From an uncultured Subdoligranulum sp. (GTDB lineage Bacteria; Bacillota_A; Clostridia; Oscillospirales; Ruminococcaceae), in contig NZ_CALADU010000009.1 of the NCBI RefSeq assembly GCF_937890665.1, positions 1 through 9,110 on the forward strand: a stretch of 9,110 bases of DNA. Reading direction: 5' to 3'. Position numbers and translations under genes: made by a program. The notes under the pieces were generated by a model. It was not told the origin of the DNA. It was given only the letters and a program-made list of their open reading frames with translations, and made no database searches. Positions 1-5,906 of the stretch are shown one piece after another. How positions within the stretch are numbered: position 1 is the stretch's first letter; each line of letters begins with the position of its first letter.

Positions 1-1215
1 GCGGTGACGGTGCCGCCGAAGGCTGCGGGGATTGCCCTGGAGATCCAGGAGGAAGGCAAGGCCAAACGCTACACCATCACCGATGAACTGTCGGAGCTGT
101 CTGAGGTCTACGATACGGACTTCACCATCATGTCCCCTCTGTCCTACTTTGGTCGGCGGCGGTGCGGCAAGAACGCCCGGTATCTCTATGCCTTGGTCTT
201 TGATCTGGATGGGGTGGGGATGCCCCAGCTCCGGGACACGCTGCACCAGATGAACAAGGATATTTTGCCCCAGGCAACCTTTGTCGTAAACAGCGGGACG
301 GGGCTTCACCTGTATTATGTCCTCGATGAGCCGATCCCTATGTACCCGCACAACCAGAAATGCCTGAAGGAGCTGAAATATTCTCTTACCCGGCAGATCT
401 GGAACAGGTACACGTCCACCATCAAGGAACCGCAGATGCAGGGTATATTGCAGGGTTTCCGGGTGGTCGGCTCCGGCTCCAAGCTGGGCCGGGAGTACCC
501 GGTGACGGCTTACCGGCTCGGCGGAAGGGTGACGCTGGAGCAGCTGCTGGAGTTTATCCCGGACAGCAACGGGGAGCAGCAGTGGCTTGAGGGGCTTATG
601 AGAAAGAGCCGTCTATCGCTGGCCGAGGCGAAGGAGAAGTACCCGGACTGGTATGAGCGGCGGATTGTCAAGAAGGAGCGGCGGGGCCGCTGGACGGTCA
701 AGCGTGATCTTTACGACTGGTGGCTGCACCGGATCGGGGACGAGATCCGGGTGGGCCATCGTTTCTACGGTATTATGACGCTGGCCATCTATGCGAAGAA
801 GTGCGGGATCAGTGAGGACGAGCTGCGCCGGGACGCTTTCTCCCTTCTGAAACCTTATGACGATATGAGCGTGGAGGACATCAACCGTTTCACGAAGGAT
901 GATGTGGTGTGTGCCCTGGAGATGTTTAACGAGGACTATGTGACATTTCCCAGGGACGATATAGCGAAGCTCTCCGGCCTGACTATGCCCGTCAATAAGC
1001 GGAACTGGCGTAAGCAGGAACAGCATTTGAGAATTGCAAGGGCAACGAGGGACATAATCCATGATAATTGGCGTGAAGGTAATGGTCGCCCATCAGCTCA
1101 AGATCGGGTGTCTGAGTGGCGTCAGCAGCACCCGGAGGGCCGCAAGGCCGATTGCCACCGGGATACGGGCCTTGATCCCAAGACGATTCGCAAGTGGTGG
1201 GAGAAAATGAGTTGA
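1..1215 (+). CDS. Plasmid-type replication primase (archaeo-eukaryotic primase fold), 5' end may be cut by window
   Basis: The product is probably the replication primase of the element. Numbering from a GTG at base 4, it shows the three AEP primase signatures: the metal-binding pair D67-x-D69 (VFDLDG), S97-G-T-G-L-H102 (NSGTGLHLYY), and R153-V-V-G-S-G-S-K160. The C-terminus has a basic HTH-like tail (GRKADCHRDTGLDPKTIRKW), common at the end of Firmicutes plasmid and phage primases. The frame is open to the left edge and no ribosome binding site is visible, so the true start may lie upstream; the GTG at 4 gives 403 residues. Its TGA stop lies inside the -35 box of the next operon. The family call rests on motif recognition. 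I see no helicase (Walker A) domain, so a separate helicase or host factors would be needed. Confidence 0.75.
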   Translation, partial: AVTVPPKAAGIALEIQEEGKAKRYTITDELSELSEVYDTDFTIMSPLSYFGRRRCGKNARYLYALVFDLDGVGMPQLRDTLHQMNKDILPQATFVVNSGTGLHLYYVLDEPIPMYPHNQKCLKELKYSLTRQIWNRYTSTIKEPQMQGILQGFRVVGSGSKLGREYPVTAYRLGGRVTLEQLLEFIPDSNGEQQWLEGLMRKSRLSLAEAKEKYPDWYERRIVKKERRGRWTVKRDLYDWWLHRIGDEIRVGHRFYGIMTLAIYAKKCGISEDELRRDAFSLLKPYDDMSVEDINRFTKDDVVCALEMFNEDYVTFPRDDIAKLSGLTMPVNKRNWRKQEQHLRIARATRDIIHDNWREGNGRPSAQDRVSEWRQQHPEGRKADCHRDTGLDPKTIRKWWEKMS

Positions 1216-1240
1216 TAATTTAGCGCAATTATGATAAAAT
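1212..1240 (+). promoter_or_regulatory. Promoter of the toxin-antitoxin operon
   Basis: A -35 box TTGATA (1212-1217) is followed after exactly 17 bases by a -10 box TAAAAT (1235-1240), 18 bases before the antitoxin ATG. The -35 box overlaps the stop codon of the primase gene, so the toxin-antitoxin operon can be transcribed independently of the gene upstream. Confidence 0.6.
1215..1232. promoter_or_regulatory. Dyad operator between -35 and -10, probable antitoxin binding site
   Basis: ATAATT (1215-1220) and AATTAT (1227-1232) form a perfect 6-bp inverted repeat with a 6-base spacer, lying between the two promoter boxes. Phd/YefM antitoxins repress their own operon by binding short palindromes over the promoter. 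Assigning this dyad to that role is inference from position. Confidence 0.45.
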
Positions 1241-1257
1241 AAAGACGAGGTGATATT

Positions 1258-1536
1258 ATGAATATGATTCGACCTGTTTCGGATTTGCGGAACAATTTTG
1301 CCGATATTTCAAAGACGGTGCATGAGACTGCAAAGCCGGTATTTCTGACGAAGAATGGGTACGGAGATATGGTTGTGATGAGTATAGAGGCGTTTGAGAG
1401 CCTGCAGTTTGAGAGTGAGGTGTATTTTAAGCTGCAGGAGGCGGAGCGAGAGGCCGAACTGACCAATAAGCGATATTCCTCGAAAGAGGTGCTGAAAGCC
1501 ATGCGAGATGCCATAGGAGGAGAACAGGTTGTATAA
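1258..1536 (+). CDS. Phd/YefM-family antitoxin
   Basis: This 92-residue protein is a type II antitoxin that should bind and neutralise the toxin encoded next to it and repress the shared promoter. The N-terminus MNMIRPVSDLRNNFADISK and the segment KPVFLTKNGYGDMVVMSIEA are the typical Phd/YefM DNA-binding fold. The acidic and basic helical C-terminus (from about residue 55) is the part that normally wraps the toxin. The first ATG (1258) is preceded by GAGGTG (1247-1252) at good spacing; an in-frame ATG two codons later is possible. Its last 8 bases overlap the toxin gene, and the toxin's Shine-Dalgarno lies inside the antitoxin gene, the usual arrangement for translational coupling. Confidence 0.88.
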   Translation: MNMIRPVSDLRNNFADISKTVHETAKPVFLTKNGYGDMVVMSIEAFESLQFESEVYFKLQEAEREAELTNKRYSSKEVLKAMRDAIGGEQVV

Positions 1537-1840
1537 TTTGGAGTACTTACCTGTTGCCCGGCAGGATATGATTGAGATTGTCCGATATATCGGCGTAGAG
1601 TTAGCAAATCCTGTTGCTGCGGATCGCCTGGCGATAGAATTGATCGAGGCTGGAGACAAGCTCCCTAAGTTCCCATACGCAAATCCGGCATATACACCGG
1701 TTCGACCATTAAAGCATGAGTACCGGAAGCTATTGGTACAGAATTACTTCATATTTTATTGGGTAGATGAAGAAAAAAAGCTGGTAACAATTGCCCGAGT
1801 AATCTATGCGAAGAGAGATTATAATTTGCTGCTTGAATAA
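1529..1840 (+). CDS. ParE/RelE-superfamily toxin, TTG start
   Basis: This 103-residue basic protein is the toxin partner of the Phd/YefM antitoxin. The N-terminal strand-helix (YLPVARQDMIEIVRYI) and the C-terminal core (YRKLLVQNYFIFYWVDEE, followed by a strand ending ARVIYAKRDY) are the hallmarks of the ParE/RelE fold. The sequence alone does not decide between gyrase poisoning (ParE) and ribosome-dependent mRNA cleavage (RelE). Start: TTG at 1529, 8 bases after AGGAGG (1515-1520). A second TTG at 1538 is too far from that site, and the first ATG would remove the N-terminal strand. The low-efficiency start and 8-base overlap with the antitoxin would keep toxin output below antitoxin output. 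Confidence 0.85.
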   Translation: MYNLEYLPVARQDMIEIVRYIGVELANPVAADRLAIELIEAGDKLPKFPYANPAYTPVRPLKHEYRKLLVQNYFIFYWVDEEKKLVTIARVIYAKRDYNLLLE

Positions 1841-1851
1841 AGGAGCCGTTT

Positions 1852-2055
1852 ATGAATTTTGATAAACAGGGGCAGCCCTCTGGTACAGGGAATAGTGATT
1901 TCTATTTGGAAAAGCTGGAAAGAGGGCTTGAACAGGTACATGAGGGGCTTGGAATTATAAAGACCATGGAAGAGTTGGAGGCAATAGAAAAAGACGAGGA
2001 TACATATGGCCCGTTTGATAGCGTGGCAGATCTGATGGAGGCGCTGAATGCTTAA
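1852..2055 (+). CDS. Small acidic antitoxin-like protein, third gene of the toxin-antitoxin operon
   Basis: The product has 67 residues and is strongly acidic, with no recognised catalytic motif. The stretch LEKLERGLEQVHEGLGIIKT followed by MEELEAIE, and the C-terminal FDSVADLMEALNA, resemble the helical toxin-binding tails of RelB/DinJ-like antitoxins. There is no obvious DNA-binding N-terminus. It starts at ATG 1852 after AGGAG (1841-1845), 11 bases beyond the toxin stop, so it is in the same operon, and it overlaps the next gene by 8 bases. It may be a second neutraliser of the toxin, a remnant of another antitoxin, or an unrelated small protein. That it is a gene is fairly sure; its function is a guess. 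Confidence 0.6.
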   Translation: MNFDKQGQPSGTGNSDFYLEKLERGLEQVHEGLGIIKTMEELEAIEKDEDTYGPFDSVADLMEALNA

Positions 2056-2275
2056 GGTCTTGCAGATTGGCTACGAGCCGGAGCGTGATCGCCTGACTTG
2101 GGATGGCTGGGACATTCACTGTGGCCAGGGCCTGGATGTGCTGCTCCCGGATCGGCTCGGCGGCGGCACATGGCGGGTAGTCTCCTTTGAGTACAATGAT
2201 AAGGGATGGTATATGCCTGGGCATCCTGGGGTGTCTCCGGTGGGCCTGTGGGCGCGAGAGAGCGTGGAGGGCTGA
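2048..2275 (+). CDS. DUF5348-like small protein
   Basis: This 75-residue protein has the pattern I associate with DUF5348 proteins of Firmicutes mobile elements: HCGQGLDVLL, then a G-x-W (GGGTWRVVSFEY), then WYMPG, then a G-L-x-A-R ending. These small beta-rich proteins have no established function. The ATG at 2048 follows GGAGG (2037-2041) by 6 bases and overlaps the upstream stop by 8 bases, so translation is probably coupled. A second protein with a similar core is encoded near the right end (about 8486-8650), so the element carries two relatives. The family label is from memory of the pattern. Confidence 0.65.
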   Translation: MLKVLQIGYEPERDRLTWDGWDIHCGQGLDVLLPDRLGGGTWRVVSFEYNDKGWYMPGHPGVSPVGLWARESVEG

Positions 2276-2276
2276 T

Positions 2277-2477
2277 ATGAATTGCCACTATACGGATGAA
2301 GAGCTGCGGGAAGATGTGGAGCATACCATCGGGATCAGAGCGAAGGATATTGAGAAAATCCAGTTCTGCGGTCTGTGGCATATTCGCTTCCGGGCCTTTG
2401 GTACGGACTTCTATTATTATCGGGCCGATTCCGATGACACGGTGCATTTGGTTGAGTCGCCCTGGCAATGGGAATAA
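2277..2477 (+). CDS. Unknown 66-residue protein, last gene of the toxin-antitoxin operon
   Basis: I do not recognise this protein. It is acidic at the N-terminus (YTDEELREDVEHTIGIRAKD) and aromatic-rich in the middle and end (LWHIRFRAFGTDFYYYR, SPWQWE), suggesting a helix followed by beta strands. The start is ATG 2277, six bases after GGAGGG (2265-2270) and one base after the previous stop. The same frame is open upstream to 2187, but that extension runs inside the DUF5348-like gene and has no ribosome binding site. A terminator follows 13 bases after its stop, so it closes the operon. Confidence 0.62.
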   Translation: MNCHYTDEELREDVEHTIGIRAKDIEKIQFCGLWHIRFRAFGTDFYYYRADSDDTVHLVESPWQWE

Positions 2478-2490
2478 AGATAAAAGATAG

Positions 2491-2526
2491 AAAAAGCCGG
2501 CCTTCAGGCCGGCTTTTTCTTGTTTT
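2491..2526 (+). terminator. Strong intrinsic terminator of the toxin-antitoxin operon
   Basis: AAAAAGCCGGCC (2491-2502) and GGCCGGCTTTTT (2507-2518) form a perfect 12-bp stem with loop TTCA, continuing into a T-rich tail to 2526. The A run on the 5' side would also let it work for minus-strand transcripts. It separates the toxin-antitoxin operon from the partition operon. Confidence 0.92.
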
Positions 2527-2535
2527 CTGGATTTC

Positions 2536-2610
2536 TATATTGCTATAAAAATAGATATATAGTAAAATAAAAATCAAGATACATAGAAAAATATAATTTT
2601 ATAATTATAG
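2536..2610. repeat. Array of 8-bp A/T-rich units upstream of parA, candidate centromere and operator
   Basis: From 2536 to 2607 the sequence splits into nine contiguous octamers, of which eight begin with TA. Examples are TATAAAAA (2544), TAGATATA (2552), TAGTAAAA (2560), TAGAAAAA (2584) and TATAATTA (2600); the exception is AAGATACA (2576). The last units also hold a perfect dyad, TATAATT (2592-2598) and AATTATA (2603-2609). RHH proteins bind short tandem sites of 7-8 bp (MetJ boxes, omega heptads), and type Ib partition sites lie upstream of the par operon. The RHH protein of this operon is therefore the expected ligand. Function is inferred; the periodicity is read directly. Confidence 0.55.
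2540..2568 (+). promoter_or_regulatory. Candidate parA promoter
   Basis: TTGCTA (2540-2545) and TAAAAT (2563-2568) are separated by 17 bases. Both boxes lie inside the 8-bp unit array, so a protein bound to the array would cover the promoter. The region is so AT-rich that other -10 boxes are possible. Confidence 0.45.
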
Positions 2611-2624
2611 GGGAGTGATGCGCA

Positions 2625-3386
2625 ATGATAATTGCAGTAGCCAATCAGAAAGGCGGCGTCGGTAAGACCACCACAGCCCAGGCCCTTGCTGCAGGTCTGG
2701 CCGGGAAGGGGTACAAGGTGCTGGGCATTGATCTTGATCCCCAGGGGAATTTCTCATCGGCCTGTGGCGTGGAGAGCTACAATGTACCCACGGTCTATGA
2801 GGTGATGAAACGGGGGGCCACCATCCAGGAGGCCATGCAGCACACGAAGGGCGGCTATGACCTGGTGCCGGCGAACATCATGCTGGCCGGGGCTGAGCAG
2901 GAGCTGTCCCAGACCGGCAAGGAGCATCGTCTGAAGGAGGCCGTAGCTCCGGTCGCCGGCGACTATGACTTCATTGTGATTGACACGCCGCCCTCCCTGG
3001 GCGTGCTAACGGTGAACGCCTTTACCTGTGCCACGGATATTCTGATTCCAACCACAGCCGGGATATTCGCCACGGCCGGGATCTCTCAGCTCAACGAGAC
3101 AGTTACCAGCGTCCAGAAGTATTGCAATCCTGGCGTGAAGATCCGGGGCATCCTCTTTACCCGGTTCAATCCCAGAGCCAATATCAGCCGGCAGATCAAG
3201 GAGTTGGCGGAGCAGCTGAGCGAGTACATCTCGGCGCCGATCTACAAGACCTATATCCGGTCTGCGGTGGCCGTGGAGGAGGCACAGGCGAACCGGGCTG
3301 ATATATTTGACTATGCCGGGAAGTCCACAGTGGCAGAGGATTACAGAGCGTTTATTGATGAGTTTTTGAAAGGAGTTAATGAGTGA
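2625..3386 (+). CDS. parA: ParA-family partition ATPase (type Ib, Soj/ParF-like)
   Basis: This 253-residue Walker-type ATPase segregates the element by forming ATP-dependent patterns on the nucleoid that move partner-bound DNA. The deviant Walker A motif is at 9-16 (KGGVGKTT, signature Lys9 and catalytic Lys14), motif A' at 34-42 (GIDLDPQGN) and Walker B at 116-126 (FIVIDTPPSLG, Asp120). The protein starts directly at the first strand, without the N-terminal HTH of type Ia ParA, and its partner is small, so it is type Ib. The ATG at 2625 follows AGGGGAG (2609-2615); an ATG at 2618 is out of frame. The stop overlaps the next start by one base, so the pair is translationally coupled. All key residues are present. 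Confidence 0.93.
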   Translation: MIIAVANQKGGVGKTTTAQALAAGLAGKGYKVLGIDLDPQGNFSSACGVESYNVPTVYEVMKRGATIQEAMQHTKGGYDLVPANIMLAGAEQELSQTGKEHRLKEAVAPVAGDYDFIVIDTPPSLGVLTVNAFTCATDILIPTTAGIFATAGISQLNETVTSVQKYCNPGVKIRGILFTRFNPRANISRQIKELAEQLSEYISAPIYKTYIRSAVAVEEAQANRADIFDYAGKSTVAEDYRAFIDEFLKGVNE

Positions 3387-3637
3387 TGGCAGGGAAAGCA
3401 AAGTTTGACCAGGAGGCCGCATTTAAGCAAATTATTGGAGCCGACCGAGAGCCGGGAGAGCAAGTTACTGAGCAGCCGGTGAAAAAGAATAAAAGCAAAG
3501 ATCGGGTACAGCGGTCATATTTTCTGGATCGGGATTTAGATAAGGCATTAAGGAGAATGGCACTGGACAAAGAGAAAAATCTTACAGAGACGATTAATGA
3601 GATTTTGCGTATGGGATTAGAGGAGTATCTGAAATAA
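3386..3637 (+). CDS. Ribbon-helix-helix DNA-binding partner of ParA (type Ib ParB analogue)
   Basis: This 83-residue basic protein probably binds the partition site and represses the par operon. Residues 40-83 fit the RHH fold: a short strand (RVQRSYFLDRDL), helix 1 (about 50-62, DLDKALRRMALDK) and helix 2 (about 66-83, LTETINEILRMGLEEYLK). Residues 1-39 form a charged, probably flexible tail ending KKNKSKDR, like the tails of ParG and omega that stimulate the ATPase. The ATG at 3386 shares one base with the parA stop (TGATG); GTG at 3383 is an alternative, and AGGAG lies at 3371-3375. The best targets in the window are the octamer arrays upstream of parA and of the recombinase. Confidence 0.82.
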   Translation: MAGKAKFDQEAAFKQIIGADREPGEQVTEQPVKKNKSKDRVQRSYFLDRDLDKALRRMALDKEKNLTETINEILRMGLEEYLK

Positions 3638-3665
3638 ACAGGGTCGGGAAGAATGACCGGTAGTT

Positions 3666-3740
3666 TGGCCTGATTTTTTCAAAAAATGGCCATAGGCAAG
3701 TGTTACTTGCCTAAAAGTAAACCGCACGCGGTTTACTTTT
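3666..3740 (+). terminator. Three consecutive hairpins after the par operon, the last a probable terminator
   Basis: Hairpin 1 pairs TGGCC (3666-3670) with GGCCA (3688-3692), enclosing ATTTTTT-C-AAAAAAT (3673-3687). Hairpin 2 pairs TAGGCAAGT (3693-3701) with ACTTGCCTA (3705-3713), loop GTT. Hairpin 3 pairs AAAAGTAAACCGC (3713-3725) with GCGGTTTACTTTT (3728-3740), loop AC. All stems are perfect apart from a two-base bulge in the first. The last ends in CTTTT and has As on the other side, so it could terminate in both directions. Such stacking is unusual and may also mark a module boundary or an operator for the regulator gene that starts 33 bases later. Confidence 0.65.
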
Positions 3741-3773
3741 ACTATAGTTCCTTATAAACTTGGAGGCAGAAAA

Positions 3774-4214
3774 ATGATATTGCGGCAGAAGCTTAAGTAT
3801 TTGAGAAAGCAGAGGGGAATGTCTCAATTAGAGATAGCTGAAAAATTAAAGGTGTCAAGGCAAGCTGTGTCTGGATGGGAAGCGGGTAGTTCAAAACCAT
3901 CAACAGAGAATTTGCAATGTATGAGCAAGCTGTATAGTGTTTCTCTGGAATACTTACTTGACGATAGCCAGGAGTTTCCAAAAAAGAAAGAGGATCAAGG
4001 CGCTGAGAGAGATATTATAACAGATAAAAGTAGAAATACGAAGAAAGCATATATATTGATAGTAGTAGGCGTATTAGCATTTTTGCTAATATGTTTTGTA
4101 TGGAGTAGTTTTAATTCAGATAAGGAAAATGCTAAAGGAGTTGAATTAGGAGATATGGATGGAGGGGTGATGCCAGAAACAGAAAAAGAGTTTGGTTTAA
4201 CTTGGGAGGATTAA
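3774..4214 (+). CDS. Membrane-anchored XRE-family (HTH_3) regulator
   Basis: The 146-residue protein has an N-terminal helix-turn-helix of the XRE/Cro type (about residues 5-62; helices at MSQLEIAEKLKVSRQAVSGWE, ending YSVSLEYLLDD). A charged linker (66-91) follows, then one membrane segment (about 92-110, YILIVVGVLAFLLICFVW) and an acidic tail of about 35 residues predicted to lie outside. It can therefore link an external or membrane signal to transcription. The ATG follows GGAGG (3762-3766) by 7 bases. Only 18 bases separate it from the first secreted-protein gene, so it is probably co-transcribed with and regulates that cassette. Codon and base use are clearly more AT-rich than the primase and recombinase genes, suggesting separate acquisition. 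Confidence 0.82.
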   Translation: MILRQKLKYLRKQRGMSQLEIAEKLKVSRQAVSGWEAGSSKPSTENLQCMSKLYSVSLEYLLDDSQEFPKKKEDQGAERDIITDKSRNTKKAYILIVVGVLAFLLICFVWSSFNSDKENAKGVELGDMDGGVMPETEKEFGLTWED

Positions 4215-4232
4215 AAGAAAGGAGGTGTATGA

Positions 4233-4637
4233 TTGAAAATCAGAAAAATAGTGACGGGTTTATTGATGCTTGTAGTGACAGTGAGTTGTTGTACAGTTTC
4301 GACATATGCAGCAGAACTACCCGATCAAAGAGTATTTAGTTGTATGAGAGCGACTGGACATTTCGATATGGAAGTATCAGGAAACTCTACTGTAAAAGCA
4401 AACACGGAGTTCCCGTTAGAGATTGGGGAGACGGTAGCTATCAATGCTGTATATTCTCCGCAGACTGCAAGTGTTGACTTTGGCCTACTGGCCCCGGATG
4501 GGCTGTTTTATGCACTCAATACGACGGATGGAAGTTTTGATGAAGTGATAGAAGTAGATCAGAGAGGGAACTACACACTGGTGGTCAGAAACAACTCCGA
4601 TTATTCGATTAACGTTTCTGGTTATGTAAATTATTAA
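4233..4637 (+). CDS. Small secreted beta-rich protein, TTG start
   Basis: I do not recognise a named family. The 134-residue product has a clear signal peptide: MKIRKI, a hydrophobic core GLLMLVVTVS, and a probable signal peptidase I site at TYA-AE (about residues 26-27). A double Cys (CC) lies in the hydrophobic region, but the context is a poor lipobox. The mature part is about 108 residues, rich in beta-forming and Asn/Thr/Ser residues (VDFGLLAPDGLFYALN; GNYTLVVRNNSDYSINVSGY), suggesting a small beta sandwich. The TTG at 4233 follows GGAGG (4221-4225) by 7 bases; an ATG at 4229 is out of frame and ends early. It sits between the membrane regulator and a second secreted protein. Confidence 0.78.
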   Translation: MKIRKIVTGLLMLVVTVSCCTVSTYAAELPDQRVFSCMRATGHFDMEVSGNSTVKANTEFPLEIGETVAINAVYSPQTASVDFGLLAPDGLFYALNTTDGSFDEVIEVDQRGNYTLVVRNNSDYSINVSGYVNY

Positions 4638-4664
4638 CTGATAGGTTAGAAAGGAGTAATTCTA

Positions 4665-5615
4665 ATGAAAAGAAACACAAAAATATTTTCGCTGATCTTG
4701 GCTGCTTGTATGAGTGTTTCCCTTTGTGTTCCTGCTTACGCAGCAGAGCCTACAAGTGATTTGAAAGAGGGAATTTCGCCTGTTTCAGAGGAAGTATCTG
4801 AGTTCCTTGATAATAGCCAGACGACACAAACAATGGTTATTAGTGAGCGGGAAATCATTGATAATATGATCTCTGAAGGGGTCATCACCCGTGAAGATTT
4901 GAATGAAAATTTGAAGGAACTGGCGAGTCAGTCCGAAAGTGTTCTGAGGGACTCTGGGTATAATGAAAAACAGATTTCAGCTATTATGTCCTATGAAGAA
5001 GGAGAAGATGCCTATAATCATATTTATAATTCGGGGGCAATGACCAGATCGACTGCTGATGCAGATGTAGTTTTTAGATATGGTTTGGCGGGAAATAATA
5101 CTCGGAGACAAGTTACTATTGCATACGATATGAATTGGACGGAGTGTCCTTTTTGGACATTTACAGATAGTTTTGGTGTTGGATGGGTAGCAGCAGATAA
5201 AGATTCTGGATATTTAGCTACAAAAATTGATAGCTCCATTGCAAGCGTTGATTATTTTACGGTTGATGGGGAAAGTGCTGGCCTTTATAGAGACGTAGAG
5301 ATGGATACTTTTAGTAACCGCGCTGTTATTGGAAATCCCATTTTGGGAAGTGCTAATGGAAATTATGGAAAACATATTAGCGGTATTACAAAAGTAAGCA
5401 CACAATCGAATTCCTATAATTTGGACACTATTCAGTTGTTTGTAGCTTATGCACATACGATGATGACAATTGATTTTTCCTGGGAAGTTACTCTTGGAGT
5501 CGATATTTCAGAGACAGCAATATCTTTTAGTTTGAGTCCAGATGTGACACAAGAAATGATGGCACAAGATAATCATACATTCAACTACAACGATGATGGT
5601 GATATAGTGGCCTAA
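4665..5615 (+). CDS. Larger secreted protein of unknown function
   Basis: The 316-residue product has a signal peptide (MKRNTKIFSLILAACMSVSL and cleavage near AYA-AE, about residue 27). After it comes a helical, acidic region (about 30-130, including REIIDNMISEGVITREDLNE and YNEKQISAIMSYEEGEDAYN), then a beta-rich region (about 131-316) with many aromatic residues (WTECPFWTFTDSFGVGW). The helical part could be a propeptide or chaperone-like segment and the beta part the active domain. I see no catalytic motif, cell-wall anchor (LPxTG) or repeat domain. The ATG follows AAAGGAG (4650-4656). It ends at the first copy of a 20-base tandem duplication. Possible roles include a bacteriocin-like toxin, adhesin or signal protein; none is demonstrated. 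Confidence 0.75.
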   Translation: MKRNTKIFSLILAACMSVSLCVPAYAAEPTSDLKEGISPVSEEVSEFLDNSQTTQTMVISEREIIDNMISEGVITREDLNENLKELASQSESVLRDSGYNEKQISAIMSYEEGEDAYNHIYNSGAMTRSTADADVVFRYGLAGNNTRRQVTIAYDMNWTECPFWTFTDSFGVGWVAADKDSGYLATKIDSSIASVDYFTVDGESAGLYRDVEMDTFSNRAVIGNPILGSANGNYGKHISGITKVSTQSNSYNLDTIQLFVAYAHTMMTIDFSWEVTLGVDISETAISFSLSPDVTQEMMAQDNHTFNYNDDGDIVA

Positions 5616-5635
5616 TAGGTGATATAGTGGTCTAA
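5598..5635. repeat. Tandem 20-base duplication across the stop codon of the larger secreted protein
   Basis: Bases 5598-5615 (GGTGATATAGTGGCCTAA) recur at 5618-5635 (GGTGATATAGTGGTCTAA), with 17 of 18 identical and a period of 20. The first copy encodes the last codons and the stop. The second is untranslated and out of frame, so it is a recent slippage-type duplication or a small 3'-end binding site. Confidence 0.85.
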
Positions 5636-5639
5636 GAAA

Positions 5640-5681
5640 GGCGGATAACTCCGATTGTTTTAAACTTCAGAGTTATCCGCC
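5640..5681 (+). terminator. Hairpin after the secreted-protein genes, possible terminator
   Basis: GGCGGATAACTC (5640-5651) and GAGTTATCCGCC (5670-5681) form a perfect 12-bp stem with an 18-base loop. The tail is only CTTT, so termination may be partial and allow some read-through into the small membrane protein gene at 5718. Confidence 0.6.
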
Positions 5682-5717
5682 CTTTGAATACCAGATTTTA
5701 AAAGGAAGAGTGAATGT

Positions 5718-5897
5718 ATGGTTTTTTTGATCAAACTATTCGGGATACTTTTAGGGTTTGTATTTCCGGTTTTTATAGTAAAAGCAATTAAGGAAAGTTT
5801 ACAAGAAAAAGGAAAAGAGCAGGTATATGTTGTATTATCGAGCGTATGCGGTGGAGCAATAATGCTTATAGTTATGGGATTGCTTCCGAATACATAA
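5718..5897 (+). CDS. 59-residue two-helix membrane protein
   Basis: This short frame encodes two hydrophobic segments (residues about 3-22, FLIKLFGILLGFVFPVFIVK; and about 38-56, VYVVLSSVCGGAIMLIVMGL) joined by a charged loop (KAIKESLQEKGKEQ). That organisation is unlikely by chance and fits a hairpin-type inner-membrane protein. The ATG at 5718 is 10 bases after GGAAG (5703-5707); another ATG at 5714 is in a different frame, giving a 25-residue peptide without such features. It follows two secreted-protein genes and precedes a strong inverted repeat. It could be an immunity-like or holin-like partner of the secreted proteins, but no family is recognised and this is only inference from size and context. 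Confidence 0.6.
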   Translation: MVFLIKLFGILLGFVFPVFIVKAIKESLQEKGKEQVYVVLSSVCGGAIMLIVMGLLPNT

Positions 5898-5906
5898 GGC
5901 GTTGAA

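Noticed and set aside
613..1062. Minus-strand open frame of 149 codons inside the primase gene
   Set aside because: It lies wholly within a motif-supported gene on the other strand, and I recognise no domain in it.
2187..2276. Upstream extension of the 66-aa gene to an ATG at 2187
   Set aside because: It overlaps the DUF5348-like gene by almost 90 bases, while ATG 2277 has GGAGGG at ideal spacing.
2052..2468. Minus-strand open frame of 138 codons over the end of the toxin-antitoxin operon
   Set aside because: The composition is that of the antisense of GC-rich coding sequence, and the plus-strand genes have coupled starts and good ribosome binding sites.
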